Below, piece after piece: positions 51,847 through 60,900 of a stretch of DNA of 64,000 nucleotides. This stretch comes from Streptomyces sp. NBC_01335 (GTDB lineage Bacteria > Actinomycetota > Actinomycetes > Streptomycetales > Streptomycetaceae): assembly GCF_035953295.1 (NCBI RefSeq), contig NZ_CP108370.1, positions 6,247,001 to 6,311,000 of the forward strand. Direction: 5' to 3'. Both the position numbers and the translations under genes were made by a program. Below the pieces are notes generated by a model that was not told where the DNA came from, did no database searches, and saw only the letters and a list, made by a program, of their open reading frames with translations. Position 1 is the first letter of the stretch; each line of letters starts with the position of its first letter.

Positions 51847-52178
51847 CCACGACCGAGAGCACCGACCGCTGGCTGCTGTACGTGGCGGTGGCGATGATCG
51901 TCGTCGCCGGCCTGCTGCTGCTCGCCCGCATCTGGCGCGGCCCCTCGATGCTCGACCGCGCGCTCTCGCTCGACGTGTGCGCGGCCCTGATCATCGCCGG
52001 GCTCGGGGCCCGCGCGGCGCTGGTCCGCGACACCTTCTACTTCCCGATCATGCTCGTGCTGGCGTTCCTCGGCTTCACCGGGTCCGTCGGCATCGCCCGC
52101 TTCATCGCGGTACGCGACCGGCCGCGCCCGCGCCGCCGGCCGGACCGTCCCACCGGCACGAAGGAGATGGGACCGTGA
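51843..52178 (+). CDS. mrpF: Mrp antiporter subunit F
   Basis: The 111-residue protein has three helices, with the family sequence RIWRGPSMLDRALSLDV and FTGSVGIARFI. It ends in a basic tail. ATG 51843 overlaps mrpE (ATGA). Confidence 0.93.
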   Translation: MTTTESTDRWLLYVAVAMIVVAGLLLLARIWRGPSMLDRALSLDVCAALIIAGLGARAALVRDTFYFPIMLVLAFLGFTGSVGIARFIAVRDRPRPRRRPDRPTGTKEMGP

Positions 52179-52528
52179 CCATCTGGCTCACCGTCGTCGA
52201 CACCGCCGGCGCCGTCGCCATCCTGCTCGGCGCGGCGACCTGCCTGCTCGGTACCTTCGGCATGCTCCGGCTGCCCGACGTGCTCTCCCGCAGCCACGCG
52301 GCGACCAAGCCGCAGACCCTCGGCATCCTGCTGGTGCTCGTCGGGGTGGCGATGCGGCTGCGCGGTGGGATGGACCTCGCGACCCTCGCCCTGATCCTCT
52401 TCTTCCAGATGATGACCGGTCCGGTGGCCGCGCATCTGGTCGCCCGGTCCGCGTACCGGACCGGCCAGATCGACCACGACGACCTGCTCTTCGACGACCT
52501 GGACACCCAACTCACCGAGGAACGCTGA
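52175..52528 (+). CDS. mrpG: Mrp antiporter subunit G
   Basis: The 117-residue protein has three helices with GTFGMLRLPDVLSRSHAATKPQTLG, the MnhG signature. It is the last gene of the antiporter operon. GTG 52175 overlaps mrpF (GTGA) and has AGGAG about 10 bases upstream. Confidence 0.94.
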   Translation: MTIWLTVVDTAGAVAILLGAATCLLGTFGMLRLPDVLSRSHAATKPQTLGILLVLVGVAMRLRGGMDLATLALILFFQMMTGPVAAHLVARSAYRTGQIDHDDLLFDDLDTQLTEER

Positions 52529-52618
52529 CCCTTGAGTCGTCCGCACCTCTTCGGCGCGGTATGCCCGGAAACAGAAGCGTGTCATGATGCGGGTCAACTG
52601 CCGGACGCTGGGGGGCGT

Positions 52619-53365
52619 ATGGGAAGCACGGGTACGGTGCTGCGCGAGTTGCGCGGGGCACAGAAGACCGCCAAGGGTGTCTCGCTCTACTCGCGGTATG
52701 TGAACAGGCCCGCCGGACGGGTGCTCGCGGCGGCGGCCTTCCGGGTGGGGCTCACACCCAACCAGGTCACCCTGGTGAGCGCCGTGTTCACCTTCGCCTC
52801 CCTCGCGGCCCTCGCGCTGGCGGCGCCCTCCTGGGCGCTCGGGGGGCTCGTCTGGGCCGGGCTGGTGGTGGGCTTCGCCTTCGACTCCGCCGACGGCCAG
52901 CTCGCCCGGCTCACCGGGCGCGGCGGCCCGGACGGGGAGTGGCTCGACCACGTGGTGGACTGCGCCAAGATGATCCTGGTCCACACGGCCGTACTGATCT
53001 CCCTCTACCGCTCCGACGTCTACAGCGTCGGTGAACGGCGCAGTGATACATGGCTGTTGCTGCCGTTGGGCTTCCTCTTCGTCGCCGTCCTCACCTTCTG
53101 CGCCGGACTCCTGCGCGAGCAGCTGGGCAAGGCCGCGCAGCGCGGGGGCGCCGGGGCCGCCGCCCCCGCCGGGCCGGTCTCCCCGGTCCGCGCCGTCGCA
53201 CTGCTCCCCGCCGACTACGGGGTCTTCTGCCTGGTCTTCCTGCTGCTCGGCGAGCCCGCGGCCTTCCTGGCGGGGTACGCGGTGCTCGCCGTCGTGCACG
53301 CGCTGTTCCTGGTGGCGTTCCTGGCCAAGTGGTTCAGGGAGCTGAGAGCGCTCCGGGCCGCGTGA
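52619..53365 (+). CDS. CDP-alcohol phosphatidyltransferase family protein
   Basis: The 248-residue membrane enzyme has the CDP-alcohol motif D-x2-DG-x2-AR-x8-G-x3-D-x3-D, beginning FDSADGQLAR near residue 85. Family members transfer a phosphatidyl or phospho-alcohol group from a CDP-linked donor to an alcohol. ATG 52619 follows a GGGGGG stretch. The TagD-like nucleotidyltransferase on the opposite strand overlaps its 3' end by 32 bp and could supply a CDP-linked substrate. Confidence 0.88.
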   Translation: MGSTGTVLRELRGAQKTAKGVSLYSRYVNRPAGRVLAAAAFRVGLTPNQVTLVSAVFTFASLAALALAAPSWALGGLVWAGLVVGFAFDSADGQLARLTGRGGPDGEWLDHVVDCAKMILVHTAVLISLYRSDVYSVGERRSDTWLLLPLGFLFVAVLTFCAGLLREQLGKAAQRGGAGAAAPAGPVSPVRAVALLPADYGVFCLVFLLLGEPAAFLAGYAVLAVVHALFLVAFLAKWFRELRALRAA

Positions 53366-53783
53366 CGAGCACGTCCAGCGCCTTGCGCAGTTGGGTGCTG
53401 GACGTGTGCACGGTGTACGGGAAGTAGACGACCTCCACGCCGACTTCGGCGAAGTCGCGTTCGAGCTTCTTCCCCTTCTCCGTACCCCGCCAGTCGTCGC
53501 CCTTGAAGATCACGTCGAAGCGGACCTGCTGCCAGGTGTCGATCTTCTCCGGCACGGTCTCCACGAAAGCGGCGTCCACATGGCGGATGCTGCGGACGAT
53601 CTCCAGCCGCTCCGGCAGCGGGATCACCGGCCGGTGGCCCTTGGCGAGCTCGGCCATCTCGTCGGAGACGACCCCGGCGACCAGGTAGTCGCACTGACTG
53701 CGGGCATGACGAAGGATGTTGAGGTGACCCACGTGGAACAGGTCGTACACGCCCGGCGCGTAACCCACCCTGTGCTGCACCAT
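53334..53783 (-). CDS. TagD-like nucleotidyltransferase
   Basis: The 149-residue protein of the cytidylyltransferase superfamily has the nucleotide-binding YDLFHVGHLNIL at residues 13-24 and a later TVHTSSTQLRK where family members carry the ISTSxI-type motif. It most resembles glycerol-3-phosphate cytidylyltransferase (TagD) and RfaE-type enzymes, which make CDP-glycerol or an ADP-sugar. ATG 53783 follows GGGAGAG. It diverges from the glycosyltransferase gene. Confidence 0.85.
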   Translation of the reverse strand: MVQHRVGYAPGVYDLFHVGHLNILRHARSQCDYLVAGVVSDEMAELAKGHRPVIPLPERLEIVRSIRHVDAAFVETVPEKIDTWQQVRFDVIFKGDDWRGTEKGKKLERDFAEVGVEVVYFPYTVHTSSTQLRKALDVLVTRPGALSAP

Positions 53784-53935
53784 CCGTTCTCTCCCCCCAC
53801 GGTGAACGTCATGTGCTGATGTTTCCAACGACCTTACTGTGAAGAACACTTGTGCAACCCGTGAACGGATAAGCTCGACGCGGGGCTGTTCCCTCGGGGA
53901 ACAGGGGGCCGTTCCGGGGGGAAGGCGATCGTCCG

Positions 53936-55198
53936 ATGTCCGCTGCCGCACCACGCACGCCGCTGCACGACCGCAGAATCCTGGTGGTCTCGACCAACTA
54001 CGCGCCGGAGCTGACCGGCATCGGCCCGTACGCCACCCAGCTCGCCGAACACTGGGCGGCCACGGCCGCGCGCGCCGACGTGCTCACCGGGATGCCGCAC
54101 TACCCGTCCTGGCGGACCGACGCGGAGTACCGGGGTGTCTGGCGCACCACGGAGAGGCGCGAGGGGGTCCACGTCCACCGCCGGCGCCACTACGTACCGT
54201 CCCGGCAGACCGCGCTGCGCCGGGGCCTCTTCGAACTGACCGTCCTCGGCCACGGACTGCTCGCCCCGCCGCCCGGCCGCCCGGACGCCGTCGTCGCCCA
54301 GATGCCGAGCCTCGCGGGCGGCGTCGTCGGCGCCCGGATCGCCCGCCGCCACGGCGTCCCGTACATCCCCGTCGTCCAGGACCTGATGGGCGCCGCCGCC
54401 GCCCAGAGCGGCATCCGGGGCGGCGGCAGGGCGGCGTCCGCCGCGGCGGCGGCCGAGCGGTACGCGCTGCGCGACGCGGCGCTGGTCGGCGTCATCCACG
54501 AGAGCTTCGTACCCGGCGTGAGGGCGCTCGGCGTCGACCCCGCCCGCATCCGTACCGTCCCCAACTGGACACATGTCCAAGGCCCCACGGCCGACCGGGC
54601 GGCCACCCGCGCCCGCCTCGGCTGGCACCCGGACTCCCCGGTGCTGCTCCACTCGGGAAACATGGGGCTCAAACAGGGACTCGACGTGCTCGTCGACCTC
54701 GCCCGGCTGGCACCCGACGTCCGGGTCGTCCTGATGGGCGACGGCAACCAGCGCGAGGCACTGCGCGCACGGGCGGCCCAGCTGGCCAACCTCGACTTCC
54801 TGCCGCCCGCCGCGGCCGAGGACTTCACCGACGTCCTCGCCGCCGCCGACGTCCTCGCCGTCACCCAGCGCGCCTCCGTCCTCGACATGTCCGTCCCCTC
54901 CAAGCTCACCTCCTACTTCGTCTCCGGGCGGCCCGTCGTCGCCTCGGTGGCCGACGGCGGCGGCACCGCCGAGGAGGTCCGCCGCTCCGGCGCCGGCGTG
55001 CTGGTGCGGCCCGAGGACCCTGCCGCCCTGCTCGCCGCCGTACGCGAGCTGGCCGCCGACCACGCGGAGGCCGGCCGGCTCGGCGCACGCGGAGCCACCT
55101 ACGTCGCACAGCACCTGAGCCGCGAGGCGGGGCTCGCCCGTTTCGACGCCCTGCTCGCCGAGGCACTCGGGAACGCACAAGGGAGCACACGCCGATGA
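53936..55198 (+). CDS. GT4-family glycosyltransferase (WcaI/WbuB-like)
   Basis: The 420-residue protein has the GT-B layout. An N-terminal Rossmann half starts VVSTNYAPELTGIGPYATQL. The C-terminal half has LLHSGNMGLKQGLD for the nucleotide-sugar and SVPSKLTSYFVSGRPVVAS. It would add a sugar to a lipid-linked glycan on the cytoplasmic face. ATG 53936 follows GGAAGG. It starts a three-gene coupled unit with the Wzz-like protein and flippase (ATGA and GTGA overlaps). Confidence 0.9.
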   Translation: MSAAAPRTPLHDRRILVVSTNYAPELTGIGPYATQLAEHWAATAARADVLTGMPHYPSWRTDAEYRGVWRTTERREGVHVHRRRHYVPSRQTALRRGLFELTVLGHGLLAPPPGRPDAVVAQMPSLAGGVVGARIARRHGVPYIPVVQDLMGAAAAQSGIRGGGRAASAAAAAERYALRDAALVGVIHESFVPGVRALGVDPARIRTVPNWTHVQGPTADRAATRARLGWHPDSPVLLHSGNMGLKQGLDVLVDLARLAPDVRVVLMGDGNQREALRARAAQLANLDFLPPAAAEDFTDVLAAADVLAVTQRASVLDMSVPSKLTSYFVSGRPVVASVADGGGTAEEVRRSGAGVLVRPEDPAALLAAVRELAADHAEAGRLGARGATYVAQHLSREAGLARFDALLAEALGNAQGSTRR

Positions 55199-56886
55199 CC
55201 CATCCGATCCGACCCCTGGACGACCAGGACGAGCCGGCGCTCCTGCGCGACCAGTTCCGCCAACTCCTGCGCTACCGGAGCCTGCTCGCCACCGGGGTGC
55301 TCCTCGGGCTCCTCGGCGGCGGCTACCTCGCCGTCGCGGGCGACGAGACCTGGTCGGCCACCGGCGAGGTGCTGGTCCGCTCCGCGACCGCCGACCCCTT
55401 CGCCACCGGAGCCTCCGCCGACAAGGGCATCAACATCGGCTCCGAACGCCAGACCGCCGTCAGCGACACCGTCGGCACCCTCGCCTCGCGCACCCTGGCC
55501 GCCAAGGGCGACAAGGTCTCCTCCCGCGACCTGCTCGCCGGGCTCCAGGTCACCAACCCGCCGAACACCCTCACCCTCCGGTTCGCCTACACCGGTGCCA
55601 CCCCGCAGCAGGCGCGGGACCGCGCCGAGGCCCTCGCCACCGCCTACCTCGCCAACCGGAAGCAGCTCACCGAGGACAGCATCGAGAACATGGCGAACGG
55701 CTACCGCGCCCAGCTCAAACCGCTGGAGGAGAAGCGCGACCAGCTGGAGGAGCAGATCGGCTCCTCCACCGCCGACGACATCACCAGCGCCCGCGCGAGC
55801 CTCATCGTCTCCATCTCCGAACTCAGCCAGAAAATATCCGAGTTGAAGGCGCTGGACGCAACCCCCGGCTACCTCAACAAGAAGCCGGTGACGCCCACCG
55901 CACCCACCGGCGCGGGTCTGCCTCTCCTCCTCGGCCTCGGCGGAGTCGTCGGCCTCGCCCTCGGACTGCTGCTCTCCTGGGTGCGCCTGGTCTTCGACCC
56001 GACCGTACGCTCCACCCACGAGCTGGTCCGCTCGCTCGGCGCCCCCCTGCTCGGCACCCTCCCCAGGGAGCGCGCCGCCGGCACGGCCCTGCTCGCCATC
56101 GGACGCGGCGGCAGCAGACTCGCCGAGGAGTACCGCGCGGTGGCCTTCCGGCTCGCCTACGACCCCGCCTTCGCCGACAACCGCCGGCTGCTGGTCACCG
56201 CCCCGCGCGGGGACAACTCGGCCGCCACCGCGGCGGCGGCCAACGTCGCCGCGGCCTTCGCCGAGATGGGCCGCGACGTCCTCCTCGTCGAGGCGGACCT
56301 GCGGACCCCCTCCCTCGCCCGCGACCTGGGCCCGGCGGTCAGCGAACCCCGGCCCCGGTGGGCCTCGGACGACAAGCGCGGCTGGCCGGCCGGCAGCCGT
56401 ACCAACGTCGACGTGCCCGGCTCCGGCGCCTTCGCCCTGGTGGCGGGCGCCCAGGTGGACAACGTCCCCCGCGCCCTCACCTCGGCCCCGGTCGGACGGA
56501 TCGTCGCCGAGGCGGACGCGCCCGGAGCCGTCGTCATCGTGCTGGCCCCGCCCGTCCTCTCGTACGCCGACGCCGTCGCCCTCGTGGACCGGGTGGGCGG
56601 CGTCATGATCGTCTGCGACCCGCGCGAGGTGCACCGCAGCGACCTGGAACGCATCCGCGAGGTCGTCGGCGCGGCCGGCGGCCACCTGCTCGGGGTGCTC
56701 CTGCACCCCGGACGCACCCGGCGGGCCCGCAAGGAGCACAGGAAGCACCAGAAGTCCGCCGGACGGCGGGGCGGCGGTGGCGGACAGGGGCCCGAACCCG
56801 AGGAGGCCGAACGGCCGGAGATCACCGGCGACCCGGCGGAGACGATGGGGCTGCGCACCTTCACCGTGCCGCCCGCCCGCCGGTGA
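55195..56886 (+). CDS. Wzz/BY-kinase-like polysaccharide co-polymerase, degenerate P-loop
   Basis: The 563-residue protein has an N-terminal transmembrane helix (about 30-48), a coiled periplasmic-type region (about 140-225), a second helix (about 240-263) and a C-terminal BY-kinase-like domain. The Walker A position reads APRGDNSAATA, without the GK[ST] lysine, while Walker A' (VLLVEADLRTP) is recognisable. It probably regulates chain length or export without ATP hydrolysis. ATG 55195 overlaps the glycosyltransferase stop. The C-terminal tail is basic and Gly-rich. Confidence 0.85.
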   Translation: MTHPIRPLDDQDEPALLRDQFRQLLRYRSLLATGVLLGLLGGGYLAVAGDETWSATGEVLVRSATADPFATGASADKGINIGSERQTAVSDTVGTLASRTLAAKGDKVSSRDLLAGLQVTNPPNTLTLRFAYTGATPQQARDRAEALATAYLANRKQLTEDSIENMANGYRAQLKPLEEKRDQLEEQIGSSTADDITSARASLIVSISELSQKISELKALDATPGYLNKKPVTPTAPTGAGLPLLLGLGGVVGLALGLLLSWVRLVFDPTVRSTHELVRSLGAPLLGTLPRERAAGTALLAIGRGGSRLAEEYRAVAFRLAYDPAFADNRRLLVTAPRGDNSAATAAAANVAAAFAEMGRDVLLVEADLRTPSLARDLGPAVSEPRPRWASDDKRGWPAGSRTNVDVPGSGAFALVAGAQVDNVPRALTSAPVGRIVAEADAPGAVVIVLAPPVLSYADAVALVDRVGGVMIVCDPREVHRSDLERIREVVGAAGGHLLGVLLHPGRTRRARKEHRKHQKSAGRRGGGGGQGPEPEEAERPEITGDPAETMGLRTFTVPPARR

Positions 56887-58124
56887 GGGCCCGCGGCGCG
56901 GTCGTCAGCTCCGTCGCGGACCAAGGGGTCGCCGCCCTCACCAACATCCTGGTGCTCATCGCGGCGGCCCGGCTCTCCACCGTGGCCGGCTTCGCCCGGT
57001 TCTCCGCGGTCTACCTCGTCTTCACCGTGCTGCTCGGCGTCTTCGGCGCCTACACCGGCCAGCCGCTCGTCCTCACCCGGGGCGGCGACGCGGCCCGGAA
57101 CGCCTGCCGCTCCGCCGTCGCCTTCGCCCTGCTCGCGGCGGCCGTGCTCGGCGCCCTCCTCGCGGGCGGCGCCCTCCTCGTCCCGGGGGACACCGCCCGC
57201 GCCCTGCTGGCGCTCGGACTCGTCCTGCCGGTCGTCCTCGGCCAGGACGCCATGCGGTACGCCTTCTCCACCCTGCGGCTGCCGCACCTCGCCCTCGCCG
57301 CCGACCTGCTCCGCCTCGGCTGCGTCCTGGGCGCGCTCGGAGTGCAGAGCCACGGAGCCGGGGCCGCCCGCCTGGTCGCCGTCTGGGGGCTCTCCGCCCT
57401 TCCCGCGCTGCTGCTCTCCGCCGCCCTGCTGCGGAGCCGTACCGCCGGGGCCCGCACCGAACTCCGCCCGTACCTGCGCCGCGGTCACCTGGGGCAGCGG
57501 TTCGTCGTGGAGTTCGGGGTCGGAAACGCCACCAGCCAGCTCTCCGTGCTCGGCCTCGGCACGGTCGGCAGCCCGCTCGTGGTGGGCGCCCTGCGCGGCG
57601 CGACCACCCTCTTCGGGCCGCTCAACGTGCTGTTCACCTCCGCCACCAGCTTCGGCCCGCCGCTGCTGGCCCGGGTCGGCGACGAGCGGCGCCGCATACG
57701 GGCCACCGCCGCGCTCGCCGGGGTACTCGCCGCGACCGCCGCGCTCTGGGCCACCGCCCTCGCCCTCCTCCCGGACAAGGTCGGCGGCCAACTCCTGGGA
57801 GACACCTGGCAGTCCGCCGCCGCGCTGCTGCCCGCGACCGGCAGCCAGTACGCGGCGATGGCCTTCGGCACCTGCGGACTCCTCGCCCTGCGGATGCTCG
57901 ACCCGCGCACCACGCTCTCCATCCAGGTGGTGTTCTCGCTCGCCGCCGTCGTCTTCCTGATCGCCGGTTACGCCCTCGCCGGGGTCACCGGCGCCGCCTG
58001 GGGGCTCTGCCTGGGCTCCGTCTGCAAGGCCGTCGCCACCTGGACCCGGGTGGCCAGGCTGCGGCGCGCCGACGGGGCCGGTACGGGGTCCGTCAGCGCG
58101 AGCGCTGTTCGCTCCGTTCCGTGA
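56883..58124 (+). CDS. Polysaccharide flippase (Wzx/MurJ-like)
   Basis: The 413-residue protein has about twelve hydrophobic helices in the arrangement of lipid-linked oligosaccharide flippases. It begins VSSVADQGVAALTNILVLI, the usual first helix of that family. GTG 56883 overlaps the Wzz-like stop by GTGA. Its 3' end overlaps the opposite-strand polymerase gene by 32 bp. Confidence 0.82.
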   Translation: MRARGAVVSSVADQGVAALTNILVLIAAARLSTVAGFARFSAVYLVFTVLLGVFGAYTGQPLVLTRGGDAARNACRSAVAFALLAAAVLGALLAGGALLVPGDTARALLALGLVLPVVLGQDAMRYAFSTLRLPHLALAADLLRLGCVLGALGVQSHGAGAARLVAVWGLSALPALLLSAALLRSRTAGARTELRPYLRRGHLGQRFVVEFGVGNATSQLSVLGLGTVGSPLVVGALRGATTLFGPLNVLFTSATSFGPPLLARVGDERRRIRATAALAGVLAATAALWATALALLPDKVGGQLLGDTWQSAAALLPATGSQYAAMAFGTCGLLALRMLDPRTTLSIQVVFSLAAVVFLIAGYALAGVTGAAWGLCLGSVCKAVATWTRVARLRRADGAGTGSVSASAVRSVP

Positions 58125-59622
58125 ACGTGGTGACGAACGCCAGACAGAGCGCCGCGATGGCGAGCTTCCCCACCGACTGGAGGAGCGGGCCGCGCAGCAG
58201 GATGAAGGTGTAACCCGCCACCAGCGGCGCCGCGATCGCCAGCACGCTCCCCGGGCCCGGCCCGGCCCGGGTGACCGCGAGCGCGTACCGGCGGTCGGTG
58301 CGCGCGGCGACGTACCCGATCAGCGCCAGGCCCCCGACCATTCCGGCCGGACCGAAGTCCACCCAGAACTCGGTCCACAGCGGGGCCGAGAGGTTGGTCA
58401 TGTTCATCCCCATCCACTGCCCCACCCGGACCCCGGTGTCCTCCGGCTTCCCGCTCCACACCGCGCGCGGCACGAAGAAGAGCGCGGAGCCCGCGAGTTG
58501 GCGACCGTACGTGTGGCCCCGGGTGTCCACCCAGGCGATGGTGTTGGCGAACATGACCGTCTGGTCGTAGTCCTTCGTCGCCAGCGGCTCGAAGGCCGAG
58601 GCCGACTGCACCGGCCGGTACCCCGAGTCGTCGTACCGGAACCGGTCCGCGTACGGGAAGAGCACCAGCGCCCCCACCACGCCCAGGGCCAGCACCGTGC
58701 GGTAGACCGCCGCGCTGCTCGGGAACGCCGTGAAGAGCAGCGAGACGAGGACCGTCAGGAACCAGTAACGCGCGTTGGAGATCGGGTTGTTGACGACCAG
58801 GTTGAGCGCGAGAAGCGCGGTCCACGCGAGCACCGTAGACGGCGAGCGGCGGGCCCGGCGCGAGGTCACCAGGCGGCGCGTCCAGAAGAGCAGGGCCAGC
58901 AGCGCGGGCACCGTGCCGAAGCCCTTCAGGAACGCCGAGCCGACGTTCGACTCGGTCGAGGCGACCCCGCTCTGGGCCACCGACGCGCTGATCTCCTGCC
59001 GGCTGCTGAAGAAGATCGCGGGCCCGCCCAGCTTCACCACGTAGTACCCGCTCGCCGCGAACGCCACCAACAGCAGCAGCCGCAGCCGGGTACGGCTCGC
59101 GATCGCCGGCCGGCCGCGCCGCGACCGCGAGGAGGGTGACCGGCGCCGGAGCGGGCGACGCGAGGCCAGCAGCGCGCCCAGGTCGAACGCCGAGCACCCG
59201 ACGAGGATCATCGCGGTGGCCGTCACCAGATCCGCGCGGGGCCCCACCAGGGGAGTCGGCGTCTGCCCGATCACCGCCTGCGCCAGCGGCGCGACACCCA
59301 TCGCGATGTACACGAACATCCAGAACACGCCCTGGAGCAGACGCCGCCGGGTGGAGAGGATCATCGTCGCCAGCCGGGCGCCCGCGTAGCACGTCAGGAC
59401 CAGTTGCAGCCAGAACACGGTGTCCCGGCTGCCCGTCCCCGGCTGCGCCGCGACCACCGCGGGCAGGAAGACGACCAGGCCCAGGATCAGCGGCACCGCC
59501 AGCGCCCGCGACAGCATCGCCCACGCGAGCGGCCTCGTCACGGGCTCCAGGGTCCGCCGGACCGTGGCCGCACGGGATGCATGGGCCTTCGCGGCCGGAG
59601 CCGTGTCGTACACGGACGTCAT
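58093..59622 (-). CDS. O-antigen polymerase-like membrane protein
   Basis: The 509-residue protein has about eleven helices and a large loop (about 325-420) with DYDQTVMFANTIAWVDTRGH and FFVPRAVWSGKPEDTG, features of Wzy/oligosaccharide-repeat polymerases. It probably joins the repeat units made by the neighbouring glycosyltransferases and exported by the flippase. ATG 59622 follows GGGGGG. Assignment rests on topology and context. Confidence 0.75.
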   Translation of the reverse strand: MTSVYDTAPAAKAHASRAATVRRTLEPVTRPLAWAMLSRALAVPLILGLVVFLPAVVAAQPGTGSRDTVFWLQLVLTCYAGARLATMILSTRRRLLQGVFWMFVYIAMGVAPLAQAVIGQTPTPLVGPRADLVTATAMILVGCSAFDLGALLASRRPLRRRSPSSRSRRGRPAIASRTRLRLLLLVAFAASGYYVVKLGGPAIFFSSRQEISASVAQSGVASTESNVGSAFLKGFGTVPALLALLFWTRRLVTSRRARRSPSTVLAWTALLALNLVVNNPISNARYWFLTVLVSLLFTAFPSSAAVYRTVLALGVVGALVLFPYADRFRYDDSGYRPVQSASAFEPLATKDYDQTVMFANTIAWVDTRGHTYGRQLAGSALFFVPRAVWSGKPEDTGVRVGQWMGMNMTNLSAPLWTEFWVDFGPAGMVGGLALIGYVAARTDRRYALAVTRAGPGPGSVLAIAAPLVAGYTFILLRGPLLQSVGKLAIAALCLAFVTTFTERSEQRSR

Positions 59623-59726
59623 GCGCCCCCCGTTCCGTGGACCTGCGAACACCTTAACGAATCAACCCACTTGAGGGGGTGCGATGACTACTCTGTGAAA
59701 ACCGGCCGAGGTTGAGGGGAACCCTG

Positions 59727-60896
59727 GTGAAAATCCTGCACGTCGTCACGCTGCACACCCCGGACCACGCGTTCGGCGGGCCCACCCGAGTGGCGCTCAA
59801 TCTCTCCAAGGTCCAGCGGGCGGCCGGTGACGACGCCCGTGTCATGGCCCTGGGCGACGGCTTCGGACCCGGCGAACTACCCAGGGAAGTAGAGGGAGTT
59901 CCGGCCCTCCTCCACCGCGCCCGGCACGTGCTGCCGATGTTCGAGGTCAGCGGGATCACCTCCCTCGCCCTGCTGCGCGCCGCCCGCCGCGCCATGCGCG
60001 ACGCGGACCTCGTCCACGTACATCTCATGCGCGACCTGGTGACCCTGCCCGTCGCCCTCCTCGCGCTCGCGACCCGTACCCCGCTGGTCGTGCAGACCCA
60101 CGGCATGATCGACCCCACCGAGAAGCCGGTGGCGAAACTGACCGACCTGCTCGGCGTACGGAAGGTGCTCCGCGAGGCCGACGCCGTCCTGCACCTCACC
60201 GAGACGGAACGCCTCGACGTCAACGCGGTGGCCGCGCCGGTCGCCCTCACCCGCACGGTCCGGCTGGTGAACGGGGTACGCCCCCAGGAGCGCAAACCGG
60301 CCCGCGAGCCAGGCCGGCCGCCCACGATCCTCTTCCTCGCCCGCGTCCAGGAACGCAAGCGCCCCGAGGACTTCGTCGCGGCGATGCCCGCCGTTCTCGC
60401 CCAACACCCCGACGCGCGGTTCGTGTTGGCGGGCCCTGACACCGGGGCCCTGGCGGGCACCCTGGCGCTGGCGGAGAGGCTCGGCGTCACCGGCTCCCTC
60501 GACCACGTGGGCCCGCTCGGCCACGAGGAGGTCCTGGCGGCGGGACGCGAGGCCGACGTCTACGTGCTCCCGTCGATCGAGGAGCCCCTCGGGGTCTCGG
60601 TCCTGGAGGCGATGTCGGTCGGCACCCCGGTCGTCATCACCCGCACCTGCGGTCTGGGCCCGGACGTGGCCAAGGCCGGGGCGGGCCGGGTGATCGACAG
60701 CCGGGTCGGCGAGGACGCGGCCAACGCCGCCAAGGTCGCCGAGGCCGTCCTCGAACTCCTGGAGCCGGAGGCCGCCGCCGAGGCCGGCAAGGCCGCCTGG
60801 GGCCTGGTCAACGCCGACTTCACCATCGACGTGGTCACCGCCACCCTGCGCCGGACCTACGAGGACGTGGTCGGGCGCAGGCGACGGCGGGGGTGA
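59727..60896 (+). CDS. GT4-family glycosyltransferase
   Basis: The 389-residue GT-B enzyme opens VKILHVVTLHTPDHAFGGPT and has the donor site ILFLARVQERKRPED and the E-x7-E block PSIEEPLGVSVLEAMSVG. It transfers a sugar in the same surface-glycan pathway. GTG 59727 with GAGGGG about 8 bases upstream is preferred to TTG 59712. Only 4 bp separate its stop from the stop of the opposite-strand ATPase gene. Confidence 0.9.
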   Translation: MKILHVVTLHTPDHAFGGPTRVALNLSKVQRAAGDDARVMALGDGFGPGELPREVEGVPALLHRARHVLPMFEVSGITSLALLRAARRAMRDADLVHVHLMRDLVTLPVALLALATRTPLVVQTHGMIDPTEKPVAKLTDLLGVRKVLREADAVLHLTETERLDVNAVAAPVALTRTVRLVNGVRPQERKPAREPGRPPTILFLARVQERKRPEDFVAAMPAVLAQHPDARFVLAGPDTGALAGTLALAERLGVTGSLDHVGPLGHEEVLAAGREADVYVLPSIEEPLGVSVLEAMSVGTPVVITRTCGLGPDVAKAGAGRVIDSRVGEDAANAAKVAEAVLELLEPEAAAEAGKAAWGLVNADFTIDVVTATLRRTYEDVVGRRRRRG

Positions 60897-60900
60897 ACCG

